A stretch of DNA of 64,000 nucleotides, taken from Acidimicrobiaceae bacterium. Lineage in GTDB: Bacteria > Actinomycetota > Acidimicrobiia > Acidimicrobiales > Ilumatobacteraceae. Shown one piece after another: positions 50,131 through 59,551 of the stretch. The stretch lies in NCBI GenBank assembly GCA_947450115.1, contig CANFUE010000011.1, positions 1 to 64,000 on the forward strand, read 5' to 3'. Made by a program: the position numbers and the translations under genes. Below the pieces are notes generated by a model, which was given only the letters and a program-made list of their open reading frames with translations, was not told where the DNA came from and ran no database searches. Each line of letters starts with the position of its first letter. Within the stretch, counting starts at the first letter, position 1.

Positions 50131-52533
50131 ATGCGTCGTATTTCATCATTATTCCTCTCACTTGGCCTCGTTGCCGCAGGAGTGGCCTTTGTGGCAACAA
50201 GCGCGAGTGCTGCCCCAGGTGACATCACCACTTCAACAGCGACAGCTGTTGCTCCCGCAGCAATATCGGGAGCCACACCAGCCAGAATCGTTCGCCTTCC
50301 TCAGGCCAATGCATTCCTTGCCGTTGGTCGTGTTATAGCAACTTCTGGCGCACACAACTTCATCTGGAAAATCAATGCCGACCTCACTATCGATGCCACC
50401 TTTGGCGCAGTCGACCTCGGTAACGAATTTGCATTCCCTACTTCTAGTGAATCGACATGTACCGGTCTCTGTCACTCCATTGGTTCATTCGTTGTCGACG
50501 AAAGGCTTGGCAAGTATGCAATTAGTTTTTCGCGATTAGTAAAAGGAACTTCTAATCCAGCGAGCAATGCAACAGTGACCTCCTTAGTTGTTGGTTCAAT
50601 ATCAACGGGAGCAGTCGTTGCCAAGTCTGTCTTTCTTTCCCTTACCCAAGGAGGTAGCGCCACCGCAGCTGACTATTCGGCGTATGCAACCGATGAGTTG
50701 CCAAAAGACCAATGCACCACGGCAACAGGAGCCACAGTCAATGGAGCTCCATTAAATCTGGCTTACGTATCAAGCTCAAGTCTCCAATTTCGACCTGATG
50801 GATCATTATTCGTTGGCTTGTATTGTGATTACTCAAACCTTGCACAACTGTCACCCTCTTCACCTGGAACCCTCAAGACAGCGTCATCACAACTCTTTGT
50901 TGGCCTCAAAATATCTGGTTCAACAATTGTTCTTGATACGTCGTTTGGCACCAATGGACGAACTGTCATCGCCGACGGCACATCAGCCTGCGCACAACCT
51001 CCGCTTCCGATTCAAACTGTTGATGGGAGCATCACTTCAGCATCCTCCACCCAGCCCTATTTCATCAACGCATTGTCGGTACGACCAAAAACGACAACTC
51101 TTCCCGGCTCATACGGGGGTTACTCGTATGTCACAGGCTTCGATGGTTGCGATAGTGGGTTTATACCAGGCACCACTTCATTTACGAATAGCTTGATTCC
51201 TGTTACAGCATCGGGAACTCGCCTCACCGCAATCAGTCTTGGTGATGGATCTTCTCCGACCATTTTGCGCTGGATCATTGACCCTGCAGGGCGATGGAAC
51301 ACGTTGATTCGCATGACGAGCGGAATGGGCATGAACATGACCACTACTTACACTGCATTGCGCATTGCAAATGGAGTTCTTGATACCACTCTTGGCGCTA
51401 ACGGACAAAAACAGATTACAAACCTTCCATCAACCGTTTCCGTTGGCGGCACCACCGTGAATATGACTTACTCCATTTCCGGAATTGCCAACACCGCAAC
51501 AGAATCGTACTTCATCGGGTTTGCAAGTGCATCTGACGGTTCTGGAAGTTGCTCAAGTAATACCACCGTGACGCAAAAGTCTTTCGCATATCAATTGTCG
51601 TTTAATACTGGACTCATCACTTCATACGGAACAAACGGGTTGGGTGCACCAGGAACCTACAGCCGAGTCGAAAAAGGTTTCTGCCCAGACGGCGGTAACG
51701 CGGCGTCAAGCTTTGTCGATTCCGCTGGTCGCCCCGGATACTTAGTGAACTTAGCCGCGCTCGGGTCACAAGCATCTGGGCTTGTGCAATTTAAGTGGGA
51801 TGGAGCAACTGGTGTTACCAGTGGCGGTGATGGTTCTATTGGTGTGGAAATTGCACCAGCCCCCACAACAACGCTTGCGCCAACCACAACCACAACCACA
51901 ACAATTGTAAAAACAACAACAACCACGGTTGCTAAAAATCGTGTTGATACAAAAGTGTATTCAAAGACTCTTCCCGTTGTCTCGCAACAAGACACTGCTC
52001 TACAAGTGTTGTCTGCTCAAGATGCAATGAGCCAAGATATTCAAACAACTACACCAAAAATATGCACGCCACTCTCTACCGCAGTACTTCTTGTCAACCC
52101 AGGACGGTGTGTTATTCAGATAGTTGATGCGAAAACGAAAAAGGTTGTTCGTTCGTCAAGCACCTTGGTGAAAAATACACCTGCTATTGCAGGGTCTGTA
52201 CTGTCAACAAGCAACCCCATCGACTTTGACTTCGCTTCAACCGTGTTGACAAAGTCTGCAACAGCACAAATTGCGAAAATCGCGAAGTTAGCAAAGGGCG
52301 CACGCCGTCTTGCTGTTATTGGCCACACTGCATCGCTCACCGATGCATCTGTATGGAACCTCGCCATTTCACGTGGTCGTGCTGAAGCAGTGAAATCTGC
52401 ATTGCAAAGTGCAGGTGTGAAAGCACCAATTGAGATTGTTGCGCTCGCGAATGCTCAACCGCTAACAACAAAGAAAACAGAGTCTTCACAGGCGAAGAAC
52501 CGCCGCGTAGAGGTGTACGTTTTCCCATCGTAA
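50131..52533 (+). CDS. Secreted beta-rich protein with C-terminal OmpA domain
   Basis: 800 residues: a cleavable signal peptide ending SASA before APGD, a 550-residue beta-rich region resembling a propeller (repeats such as LDTSFGTNGRTVI and LDTTLGANGQKQI), a Pro/Thr linker (about 578-605), a second region and a C-terminal OmpA/MotB-like peptidoglycan-binding domain (DFDFASTVLTKSATAQIAKI, then LAISRGRAEAVKSAL and NRRVEVYVFPS). It has no transmembrane barrel. It probably anchors to the wall. A GGAGGGCG site precedes the ATG. An intrinsic terminator follows. Confidence 0.85.
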   Translation: MRRISSLFLSLGLVAAGVAFVATSASAAPGDITTSTATAVAPAAISGATPARIVRLPQANAFLAVGRVIATSGAHNFIWKINADLTIDATFGAVDLGNEFAFPTSSESTCTGLCHSIGSFVVDERLGKYAISFSRLVKGTSNPASNATVTSLVVGSISTGAVVAKSVFLSLTQGGSATAADYSAYATDELPKDQCTTATGATVNGAPLNLAYVSSSSLQFRPDGSLFVGLYCDYSNLAQLSPSSPGTLKTASSQLFVGLKISGSTIVLDTSFGTNGRTVIADGTSACAQPPLPIQTVDGSITSASSTQPYFINALSVRPKTTTLPGSYGGYSYVTGFDGCDSGFIPGTTSFTNSLIPVTASGTRLTAISLGDGSSPTILRWIIDPAGRWNTLIRMTSGMGMNMTTTYTALRIANGVLDTTLGANGQKQITNLPSTVSVGGTTVNMTYSISGIANTATESYFIGFASASDGSGSCSSNTTVTQKSFAYQLSFNTGLITSYGTNGLGAPGTYSRVEKGFCPDGGNAASSFVDSAGRPGYLVNLAALGSQASGLVQFKWDGATGVTSGGDGSIGVEIAPAPTTTLAPTTTTTTTIVKTTTTTVAKNRVDTKVYSKTLPVVSQQDTALQVLSAQDAMSQDIQTTTPKICTPLSTAVLLVNPGRCVIQIVDAKTKKVVRSSSTLVKNTPAIAGSVLSTSNPIDFDFASTVLTKSATAQIAKIAKLAKGARRLAVIGHTASLTDASVWNLAISRGRAEAVKSALQSAGVKAPIEIVALANAQPLTTKKTESSQAKNRRVEVYVFPS

Positions 52534-52563
52534 TTGTTGACCGAAAAAAGAAGTGAATAAGAG

Positions 52564-53544
52564 CTAAGCCACAGTTGCTAACAAAGCAGCTGTGGCTTTT
52601 CTCATTGCATCGGCTACTTCACCTTGCGGCAATGCATCACAAGCATCGCTTGCTTCTTGCACAAAGCGTTGCGCAGTTTCAATAGCGAATTGAATTCCAC
52701 TACCTGCACGAACAATTTCTAATGCTCGGCGCTGTTGTGCATCATCAAGAGGCTCGCCGAGCATCGACTGCAGTTCTTTGCCGGCAGCATCGCCAACTGC
52801 CATGGTGTGCAGTACTGGCAATGTGTAAACGCCTTCCACCATGTCGTGGCCTGCTGGTTTGCCGAGTTCAGCGTCGGAAGAAGTGATGTCGAGAATGTCG
52901 TCGACAATTTGGAACACCATGCCATATGCCGTGCCGTAGCGAGTTAATGCGTCAATGACCGAACGATCGTGGCCAGCCACAATGCCACCAATGCGCGCAG
53001 CAGTGCTGTAGAGCGATGCGGTTTTTCCGTCGATACTCACGAGGTATGAATTGACCGGACGTGAAGTGTCGTAGGTATGACGCAACTCTTCAATTTGTCC
53101 TTCGCACAAATTGCCAATGGTGTGGGCAAGCAAACCAGCAACTTCTGTACCTAATGAGGCAGCAATTTCTGATGCACGCGCCAATAAAAAATCTCCGGCG
53201 AGAATTGCTTGCAGGTTTCCCCATTTGGCATTCACTGTTTCCACCCCACGGCGTGTGGTGGATTCATCCATCACATCGTCGTGATACAGCGAACCCAAGT
53301 GCACCAATTCACAAGCGATGCCCCCTTGAATTGCCTCTTCTGAAGCGCTTCCGCCGGTTGCCACCAGCGACGCAGCTATTGCCATGACTGGGCGCAAGCG
53401 CTTTCCGCCTGCAGTAATCAGGTGCGAGGCAATTTCGGTGAGGTAGTCGTCGGAGGTGCGAACGGCAGCCAGCATTGCCGCTTCGACCCGTTCGCGGTCG
53501 GCGGCCATATGGGGCAATGAGAGGAGGGGTGAGGCTGTTGCCAC
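52564..53544 (-). CDS. Polyprenyl diphosphate synthase
   Basis: About 326 residues of trans-isoprenyl synthase fold. The first Asp-rich motif is LYHDDVMDESTTRRG, the second is FQIVDDILDITSS, and the conserved GKRLRPVMAIAAS and HMAADRERVE flank them. It makes a C35-C50 diphosphate for menaquinone or polyprenol synthesis; the chain length is not read here. I place the start at GTG 53544, because a TAACCT box lies six bases before it, rather than ATG 53550 next to the box. Its last codons lie over a terminator for the opposite gene. Confidence 0.9.
   Translation of the reverse strand: MATASPLLSLPHMAADRERVEAAMLAAVRTSDDYLTEIASHLITAGGKRLRPVMAIAASLVATGGSASEEAIQGGIACELVHLGSLYHDDVMDESTTRRGVETVNAKWGNLQAILAGDFLLARASEIAASLGTEVAGLLAHTIGNLCEGQIEELRHTYDTSRPVNSYLVSIDGKTASLYSTAARIGGIVAGHDRSVIDALTRYGTAYGMVFQIVDDILDITSSDAELGKPAGHDMVEGVYTLPVLHTMAVGDAAGKELQSMLGEPLDDAQQRRALEIVRAGSGIQFAIETAQRFVQEASDACDALPQGEVADAMRKATAALLATVA
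52567..52601 (+). terminator. Intrinsic terminator of the OmpA-domain gene, inside the opposite CDS
   Basis: AGCCACAGTTGCT pairs with AGCAGCTGTGGCT (13 pairs, one G-T) around loop AACAA, then TTTT. It lies 34 bases past the plus-strand stop. On the minus strand the same bases are the final codons of the polyprenyl synthase gene. Confidence 0.75.
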
Positions 53545-53550
53545 ATGCAT

Positions 53551-53556
53551 AGGTTA
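53551..53556 (-). promoter_or_regulatory. -10 box TAACCT of leaderless polyprenyl synthase gene
   Basis: TAACCT, six bases, GTG 53544 on the minus strand. Confidence 0.5.
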
Positions 53557-53644
53557 CGACCCACAATGCGCCCTGCCCTAATGGTGCAGGTACACTTAAG
53601 CAACGTATTTCAGTGCCGAAGGGCACCAGATCAGGGCGGTCAAA

Positions 53645-56197
53645 TTGTTCGAACGCTTTACCGACAGGGCGCGACGAGTTGTGGTGTTAGCGCAAGAAGA
53701 GGCGCGCCTCCTCAACCATTCTTATATTGGCACCGAGCACATCTTGCTTGGGCTCATTCATGAGGGCGAAGGCGTTGCCGCAAAAGCACTCGAATCGCTC
53801 AGCATCTCCCTTGAAGCAGTGCGTGCCCAGGTAGAAGACATCATTGGTCAGGGTGGTTCGTCACCTTCAGGCCACATTCCCTTCACTCCCCGTGCCAAGA
53901 AAGTTCTTGAACTCTCATTACGTGAAGCTCTCCAACTCGGCCACAACTACATCGGCACCGAGCACATCTTGCTCGGCCTCATTCGCGAAGGCGAAGGCGT
54001 TGCCGCTCAAGTTTTGGTCAAGCTCGGCGCCGACCTTGGTCGCGTGCGTCAACAAGTCATTCAGTTGCTCAGTGGCTACCAAGGCCCCGCCGGTTCCAAG
54101 GGCGAAGGTACCCCAGCCGGTGCAGCTGCAGGAAGCGGCAAAGAAGAAAGTGGCGACAAAGGCGGCAGCCAAATTCTCGACCAATTCGGCCGCAACCTCA
54201 CACAACTTGCTCGCGATAAAAAGCTCGACCCCGTTATTGGTCGTGCACGCGAACTCGAACGCGTCATGCAAATTCTTTCACGTCGTACCAAGAACAACCC
54301 TGTGCTCATTGGTGAGCCCGGTGTTGGTAAGACCGCAATTATTGAAGGCCTTGCTCAGAAAATTGTGAGCAACGACATTCCTGAAACATTGAAGAACAAG
54401 CAGCTCTACACACTCGACCTCGGTGCGCTTGTTGCAGGTAGTCGTTACCGCGGTGACTTTGAAGAGCGTCTCAAAAAAGTTTTGAAAGAAATCAAAACTC
54501 GTGGCGACATCATTTTGTTCATCGATGAAATTCACACACTTGTAGGTGCAGGTGCTGCAGAAGGTGCAATCGACGCCGCTTCCATTTTGAAGCCAATGCT
54601 TGCTCGTGGTGAACTCCAAACCATTGGGGCAACCACTACCGATGAATACCGTAAGCATTTCGAGAAAGATGCCGCGCTTGAACGCCGTTTCCAACCAGTA
54701 AAGGTTGATGAGCCATCTGTTGCGCACACCATTGAAATTCTGAAGGGCATCCGCGACAAGTACGAAACGCATCACCGTGTCACCATTACTGACCAAGCAG
54801 TTGTTGCTGCGGCAAACCTTGCCGACCGTTACATTGCCGACCGTTTCCTTCCCGACAAAGCAATTGATCTTATTGACGAAGCTGGTAGCCGCTTGCGCAT
54901 TAAGCGCATGCAAACACCGCCCGACCTCAAAGAGCTCGAGAATAAAATTGCTGAAGTACAAGAAGCAAAGCGCAAAGCAGTTGAAGAACAGCGCTTCGAA
55001 GAAGCAGGCCGCTTGCGCGACCAAGAGCGTTCACTTCTTGAAGAGCGTGCGCATAAAGAAGCCGACATTAAGGCTTCTGGCATTGACCTTTTCGACGAAG
55101 TCAACGAAGAAGCTATTGCTGAAGTTTTGAGCCTGTGGACAGGCATTCCGGTGTACAAACTCACCGAAGCAGAAACTGCCAAGTTGCTCAACATGGAAGC
55201 CGAACTTCACAAGCGCATCATTGGTCAAGAAAATGCAATTCGCGCCGTCAGCCAAAGCATTCGACGTACACGCGCTGGGTTGAAAGATCCTAAGCGTCCA
55301 AGTGGCTCGTTCATTTTCCTCGGACCAACTGGTGTAGGTAAAACTGAACTCGCAAAGACACTCACCGAATTCTTATTCGGTGACGACAGTGCACTCATTG
55401 CTCTCGACATGTCGGAGTACATGGAAAAGCACACCGTCAGCCGTCTTGTTGGTTCACCTCCTGGGTACGTGGGCTACGAAGAAGGCGGCCAACTCACCGA
55501 GGCTGTGCGTCGCAAACCATTTAGCGTTGTGCTCTTCGACGAAATTGAAAAAGCGCACCCCGATGTGTTCAACACACTCTTGCAAATTCTTGAAGAGGGT
55601 CGTCTCACCGACAGCCAAGGCCGTTCGGTTGACTTCCGCAACACAGTGCTCATCATGACCTCGAACTTGGGAACACAAGATTTGCGTAAGGGAGCCGTTG
55701 GCTTCACAACAAGCGACGAAGCTGTTTCATACGAGCGCATGAAGGAAAAAGTCAACGAAGCGTTGAAGCAACACTTCCGCCCTGAATTCCTCAACCGCAT
55801 CGACGAAGTTATTGTCTTCCATGAATTGGCTAAGGCCGAAGTCATGCAAATGGTCGACCTCATGACCAAGCGTCTTGCAGGCCAGCTCGAGAGCCAAGGC
55901 CTTGGTATTGAACTCAAGTTGTCTGCCAAAGAATTGTTGGCAGAACGCGGTTACGACCCACAACTTGGTGCTCGTCCATTGCGTCGTGCCATTCAGCGTC
56001 TCATTGAAGATCCGCTATCAGAGAAGATCTTGTACAAAGAGTTCGCTGCTGGCGTCATCATTGTGGTCGATACAGAAGACGACCCCGACAAGCCAGGCGA
56101 GAAGCGCATGACCTTTACTGCTGTAGAAGGTTTTGAACCTCCTGTAGCTGTAGAACTTGCGGGCGCAGGCGACTCCGGCACCGCACTTCCTGAGTGA
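53645..56197 (+). CDS. clpC: Clp protease ATP-binding subunit ClpC
   Basis: 850 residues: two ClpN repeats (each near [14 protein letters not shown] and [14 protein letters not shown]), first AAA+ domain with Walker [10 protein letters not shown] at about 223 and Walker [11 protein letters not shown], a UVR/coiled domain ([11 protein letters not shown]), second AAA+ domain with GPTGVGKTE at about 559, and [15 protein letters not shown]. It unfolds substrates for ClpP. TTG start, typical length. The stop overlaps the GTG start of the LppM-like gene. Confidence 0.97.
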   Translation: MFERFTDRARRVVVLAQEEARLLNHSYIGTEHILLGLIHEGEGVAAKALESLSISLEAVRAQVEDIIGQGGSSPSGHIPFTPRAKKVLELSLREALQLGHNYIGTEHILLGLIREGEGVAAQVLVKLGADLGRVRQQVIQLLSGYQGPAGSKGEGTPAGAAAGSGKEESGDKGGSQILDQFGRNLTQLARDKKLDPVIGRARELERVMQILSRRTKNNPVLIGEPGVGKTAIIEGLAQKIVSNDIPETLKNKQLYTLDLGALVAGSRYRGDFEERLKKVLKEIKTRGDIILFIDEIHTLVGAGAAEGAIDAASILKPMLARGELQTIGATTTDEYRKHFEKDAALERRFQPVKVDEPSVAHTIEILKGIRDKYETHHRVTITDQAVVAAANLADRYIADRFLPDKAIDLIDEAGSRLRIKRMQTPPDLKELENKIAEVQEAKRKAVEEQRFEEAGRLRDQERSLLEERAHKEADIKASGIDLFDEVNEEAIAEVLSLWTGIPVYKLTEAETAKLLNMEAELHKRIIGQENAIRAVSQSIRRTRAGLKDPKRPSGSFIFLGPTGVGKTELAKTLTEFLFGDDSALIALDMSEYMEKHTVSRLVGSPPGYVGYEEGGQLTEAVRRKPFSVVLFDEIEKAHPDVFNTLLQILEEGRLTDSQGRSVDFRNTVLIMTSNLGTQDLRKGAVGFTTSDEAVSYERMKEKVNEALKQHFRPEFLNRIDEVIVFHELAKAEVMQMVDLMTKRLAGQLESQGLGIELKLSAKELLAERGYDPQLGARPLRRAIQRLIEDPLSEKILYKEFAAGVIIVVDTEDDPDKPGEKRMTFTAVEGFEPPVAVELAGAGDSGTALPE

Positions 56198-56997
56198 AAA
56201 TAACTACTTCAACAGCTAAGCGTTTCATTGCGCTGTGTTGTGCAGTAGTACTTCTTGCTTCATGTCGTGTCGACACGCAAGTGTCGATGGTGGTCAACCC
56301 CGATGGCAGTGGAAATGTAACTGTCACTGTTGATGTTGATAAGGAAATCGTTCAGCGCACGCCCGACATTGCAGATCATCTTGACTTCAGTGACTTAAAG
56401 AAGAATGGTTGGAAACTCACCGAGCCAGTAGACACAGCTTCTGGTGGCAAGCAGTTAGTTCTCGTTCGAGACTTCGCAAATGAACTGGAAGCCACTGCGG
56501 TACTTGCACAACTCAATGGCAACCGTGGCCCGTTTCGTGAAGTCATTTTGCGCCGTGGCGGAAAAGCCCGCGACTCATCGTGGAACTTGTCGGGCCGACT
56601 AGAAGTAACAGGCGGGCTGCAAGCCTTTGCCGACGACCAACTCATTGCTGCTCTCGGTGCTACTCCGTACGAGAACACCGTCAAGTCTCAAAACCTCGAC
56701 CTCGGCAAGGCTCTCACTATTGAGTTCGTCGCTTCACTGCCCGGCAAATTGAAATCATCAACTGCCCAAGCCCAAGACGGCAAACTCACATGGCGCGTAG
56801 CAACCGATGGCACCCCGGTTGACCTCGCCACCAGCACAGAAAATGTCGACGTGGTCGGGACCCTCGGCGGCATCGTCTCCAAAATCGGCCTCTTCCTCCT
56901 CATTGCGTGGCTTGGCCTCATGGCAGTACTCGGCGCACTCCTCTATAAACGCCAATACGACCGGCAACGCAAGCGCGCCTCGCGCTCGCGCAATTAA
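56194..56997 (+). CDS. LppM-like lipoprotein with C-terminal membrane helix
   Basis: 267 residues: lipoprotein signal with LLASC26, a beta-rich domain (VDTQVSMVVNPDGSGNVTVTVDV, then LTIEFVASLPGKLKSS), and a C-terminal membrane helix with a basic tail. This layout and the NPDGSG start are those of actinobacterial LppM and relatives. Function unknown. GTG start inside the clpC stop (GTGA), so it is coupled to clpC; a link to proteolysis is inference. Confidence 0.78.
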   Translation: MKITTSTAKRFIALCCAVVLLASCRVDTQVSMVVNPDGSGNVTVTVDVDKEIVQRTPDIADHLDFSDLKKNGWKLTEPVDTASGGKQLVLVRDFANELEATAVLAQLNGNRGPFREVILRRGGKARDSSWNLSGRLEVTGGLQAFADDQLIAALGATPYENTVKSQNLDLGKALTIEFVASLPGKLKSSTAQAQDGKLTWRVATDGTPVDLATSTENVDVVGTLGGIVSKIGLFLLIAWLGLMAVLGALLYKRQYDRQRKRASRSRN

Positions 56998-57008
56998 CAC
57001 CCATCGCC

Positions 57009-57014
57009 TAACTT
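57009..57014 (+). promoter_or_regulatory. -10 box TAACTT of leaderless radA gene
   Basis: TAACTT, six bases, ATG 57021. Confidence 0.5.
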
Positions 57015-57020
57015 GTCGGC

Positions 57021-58397
57021 ATGGCAAAACTTCGACTCGTCTATCGCTGCACCGAGTGTGCTGGCTCTCACCCCAAATGGTCGGGCCGATGCATTACCTG
57101 TGGCGCATGGAATTCTCTTGTTGAAGACGTAGAAGGCCCCGAAGAACCACTCGTTTCTCTCGCCGCTGGCATGTCGCTTATTGCACCTGGCGAAGCAAAG
57201 CCCATCACTGAAGTCGATGGCTCCATTGGTCAGCCACAAGCTACAACTATCCCCGAACTCGACCGGGTGTTGGGTGGAGGCATTGTTCCTGGTTCAGTCA
57301 CATTGCTCGGTGGCGAACCCGGCATTGGTAAAAGCACCCTGCTCATGCAACTCCTTGCTGCATGGCCTGCACGCACTTTGTATGTCACTGCAGAAGAAAG
57401 TGCACAGCAAGTGCGCTTGCGTGCAGAGCGCTTAGGTGCGCTCAATGAAAACGTATGGCTTCTTCCTGAAATGAACTTGCACAATATTTTTAAGGCCATT
57501 GCTACTGTGCAGCCCAACCTCATTGTTATCGACAGTATTCAAACCATTGCCGACCCCGAACTGTCGTCTCCTCCAGGCTCAGTGGTGCAGGTACGTGGTT
57601 GTGCACATCGTTTGGTGCAAGAAGCAAAGCGCAGCAATATTCCTGTAGTGCTTGTAGGCCATGTCACCAAAGAAGGTGGCCTTGCAGGGCCCCGCGTGCT
57701 CGAGCACGTTGTCGACACGGTGTTGTCATTTGAAGGTGAGCGTCATAATGCACTGCGTTTGCTGCGTGCATCAAAGCATCGCTTCGGGCCCACAAGTGAA
57801 CTTGGCTTATTTGAAATGACCGACGCGGGCATGGTGGGTGTTCCCGATGCCAGCCAACTCTTTCTTGCCGATCGTCGTACTGGCGTGCCGGGTTCAGTAG
57901 TTGTGCCAACCATTGAAGGCCAACGCCCACTGCTTGTTGAGTTACAGGCACTCACTAATTCTGTATCGGGTGGTGCTCCCCCACGGCGTTCCGCACAAGG
58001 TGTCGACTCTGGCCGCTTGGCACTTCTTCTTGCTGTGCTCGAACGGCGTGCGCGCATTTCGCTTGCTGGTCATGAGGTCTATGCCTCGGTTGTAGGTGGC
58101 GTGAAGCTTGCCGAGCCAGGTGCCGACTTGGGTTTGTGTTTGGCACTCGTTTCTGCAGTGGTAAATAAACCACTACCCGCCGACCTTGTTGTTATTGGTG
58201 AAGTGGGCTTGGCTGGCGAAGTACGCCAAGTTGCTCAGGTGGGCCGCCGCCTTGCCGAAGCAGCACGCCTTGGCTTTACCCGCGCCATTGTTCCTGCAAG
58301 TGCCTCAGCAAAAGTCGATGGCATTCGTGTTGAAGGCGCAGCGACTCTTACCGAAGCCTTAGCGCTTGCTCAACTCACGGGTGCGTTTACGAGTTAG
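57021..58397 (+). CDS. radA: DNA repair protein RadA (Sms)
   Basis: 458 residues. An N-terminal zinc finger (Cys10-x2-Cys13...Cys24-x2-Cys27, in CTECAGSHPKWSGRCITC), RecA-like Walker A GGEPGIGKSTL, the RadA-specific KNRFG motif in variant form KHRFG (ASKHRFGPTSELG), and a C-terminal Lon-like domain. It helps branch migration in recombination. Its last 39 bases overlap tail to tail with the nucleotidyltransferase gene. Confidence 0.96.
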   Translation: MAKLRLVYRCTECAGSHPKWSGRCITCGAWNSLVEDVEGPEEPLVSLAAGMSLIAPGEAKPITEVDGSIGQPQATTIPELDRVLGGGIVPGSVTLLGGEPGIGKSTLLMQLLAAWPARTLYVTAEESAQQVRLRAERLGALNENVWLLPEMNLHNIFKAIATVQPNLIVIDSIQTIADPELSSPPGSVVQVRGCAHRLVQEAKRSNIPVVLVGHVTKEGGLAGPRVLEHVVDTVLSFEGERHNALRLLRASKHRFGPTSELGLFEMTDAGMVGVPDASQLFLADRRTGVPGSVVVPTIEGQRPLLVELQALTNSVSGGAPPRRSAQGVDSGRLALLLAVLERRARISLAGHEVYASVVGGVKLAEPGADLGLCLALVSAVVNKPLPADLVVIGEVGLAGEVRQVAQVGRRLAEAARLGFTRAIVPASASAKVDGIRVEGAATLTEALALAQLTGAFTS

Positions 58398-58934
58398 GTA
58401 TTCACAAGATTGAAATTCGATCTTTTCAATGTGAGAACTTAAATAAGGATCTGCTGGTGCGTCGGGATACGCGGCCCAATATGCATCCTCGATTTCTTTT
58501 ATTGATGTAAATGAACACTGCCCCCAAAGCAAATACATATCTACAAGATCACGTTCGCCCCTACTTGCATGCATTTTCATCACAAGCAACGAATCAAACG
58601 ACGGTACATACAACTCTGTGTTGTAAATCTTCATTATCAATCTGCAACCCTGCTGATTCAAATTTTGTGGACAAAATGGTCTAGACCGGTTATTCATCCA
58701 CTCGATGGATACTCCTTCTGATTGGGATATTTTCTCAATTGTCTGTAGTTCAAAAACTGATAATTCGTTAATTACGTCTATGTCGTGAGTGCCGTGGCGA
58801 AGATTGAGAAGCGACATAGCAGAACCACCTATCACTATTAGTTTGCTTGCACCGCCAAAATCATTTTGAATTTTCTCTGCAAATAAGTGAAGAAGTTTTT
58901 GAATGTCACTCTCTAAAAATTGATTTCTCTCCAC
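58359..58934 (-). CDS. DUF6036-like nucleotidyltransferase, putative toxin of second HTH pair
   Basis: About 191 residues. The nucleotidyltransferase core has IGGSAMSLLNLRHGTHDIDVINEL, where Gly36-Gly37-Ser38 and Asp51-x-Asp53 form the active site, and a helical half with DSLLVMKMHASRGERDLVDMYLLW follows. It resembles DUF6036 proteins that accompany HTH partners. I place the start at GTG 58934 (GGGAG eight bases upstream); an open GTG at 58952 overlaps the HTH gene. It converges with radA, overlapping 39 bases. Confidence 0.72.
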   Translation of the reverse strand: MERNQFLESDIQKLLHLFAEKIQNDFGGASKLIVIGGSAMSLLNLRHGTHDIDVINELSVFELQTIEKISQSEGVSIEWMNNRSRPFCPQNLNQQGCRLIMKIYNTELYVPSFDSLLVMKMHASRGERDLVDMYLLWGQCSFTSIKEIEDAYWAAYPDAPADPYLSSHIEKIEFQSCEYLTRKRTRELSKR

Positions 58935-58939
58935 CTCTA

Positions 58940-59521
58940 TTACTCCCACCACTTTTCACGCCAAAGTTGCCATTGATTGATGTAGATATTGCGAGCAGTA
59001 AATTGGGGTGGGGCTTGGCTCTCATTTCGCATCATCATTGTTGGTGTTCCAATGGATGCCCAGCGTTTCGATGAAGGCGGAACCGTACTGCACCATCCAG
59101 GTCGTTTAAGAGAATGATCGTCAGCCAATTTTTCTGCTATGCCGGCCAATAATGCATCGAATTTTTCATTATTTGTGCGCGTTGGTGCATCGGCAATTGC
59201 TGCATCTATGCGGTGTGGTTCGCTGCACATATGGTCCACGAAGATTCGGATTTGAGTCCAATCGAGATCAAATTCAATACGGTCACCTTGTAACGCACTA
59301 TTGAGATGTGCGATCGAGTATTTTGGAATGTCCGAAATAGAGATCTCCATGTGCATGCCAACCGCTGAAAAGAGTCTCTGAGCCATGGAAATGGTTGGAT
59401 CCATCATCCCCTCTTCCACCCTCGAGACAGTTGACAATGAGACACCTGCATGGCGCGCTACTTGTTTGCGCGAAAGTCCCGCCTTTATGCGAAAGTTATT
59501 GAAAATTGGCCCTATTTCCAT
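58940..59521 (-). CDS. XRE-family HTH regulator with C-terminal domain, partner of the nucleotidyltransferase
   Basis: About 193 residues: HTH at 5-60 (LSRKQVARHAGVSLSTVSRVEEGMMDPTISMAQRLFSAVGMHMEI), then a region with LDWTQIRIFVDHM and a second region with SSKRWASIGTPTMMMRNESQAPPQFTARN, ending WQLWREKWWE. The C-terminal domain is not recognised. The start is ATG 59521, with TATGCT six bases upstream (59528-59533). It lies at the end of Tad locus 2. Confidence 0.75.
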   Translation of the reverse strand: MEIGPIFNNFRIKAGLSRKQVARHAGVSLSTVSRVEEGMMDPTISMAQRLFSAVGMHMEISISDIPKYSIAHLNSALQGDRIEFDLDWTQIRIFVDHMCSEPHRIDAAIADAPTRTNNEKFDALLAGIAEKLADDHSLKRPGWCSTVPPSSKRWASIGTPTMMMRNESQAPPQFTARNIYINQWQLWREKWWE

Positions 59522-59527
59522 AGGGGT

Positions 59528-59533
59528 AGCATA
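59528..59533 (-). promoter_or_regulatory. -10 box TATGCT of leaderless second HTH gene
   Basis: TATGCT, six bases, ATG 59521 on the minus strand. It gives the HTH pair a promoter of its own although it follows the Tad operon. Confidence 0.55.
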
Positions 59534-59551
59534 TATGCAACCCATTACCCA

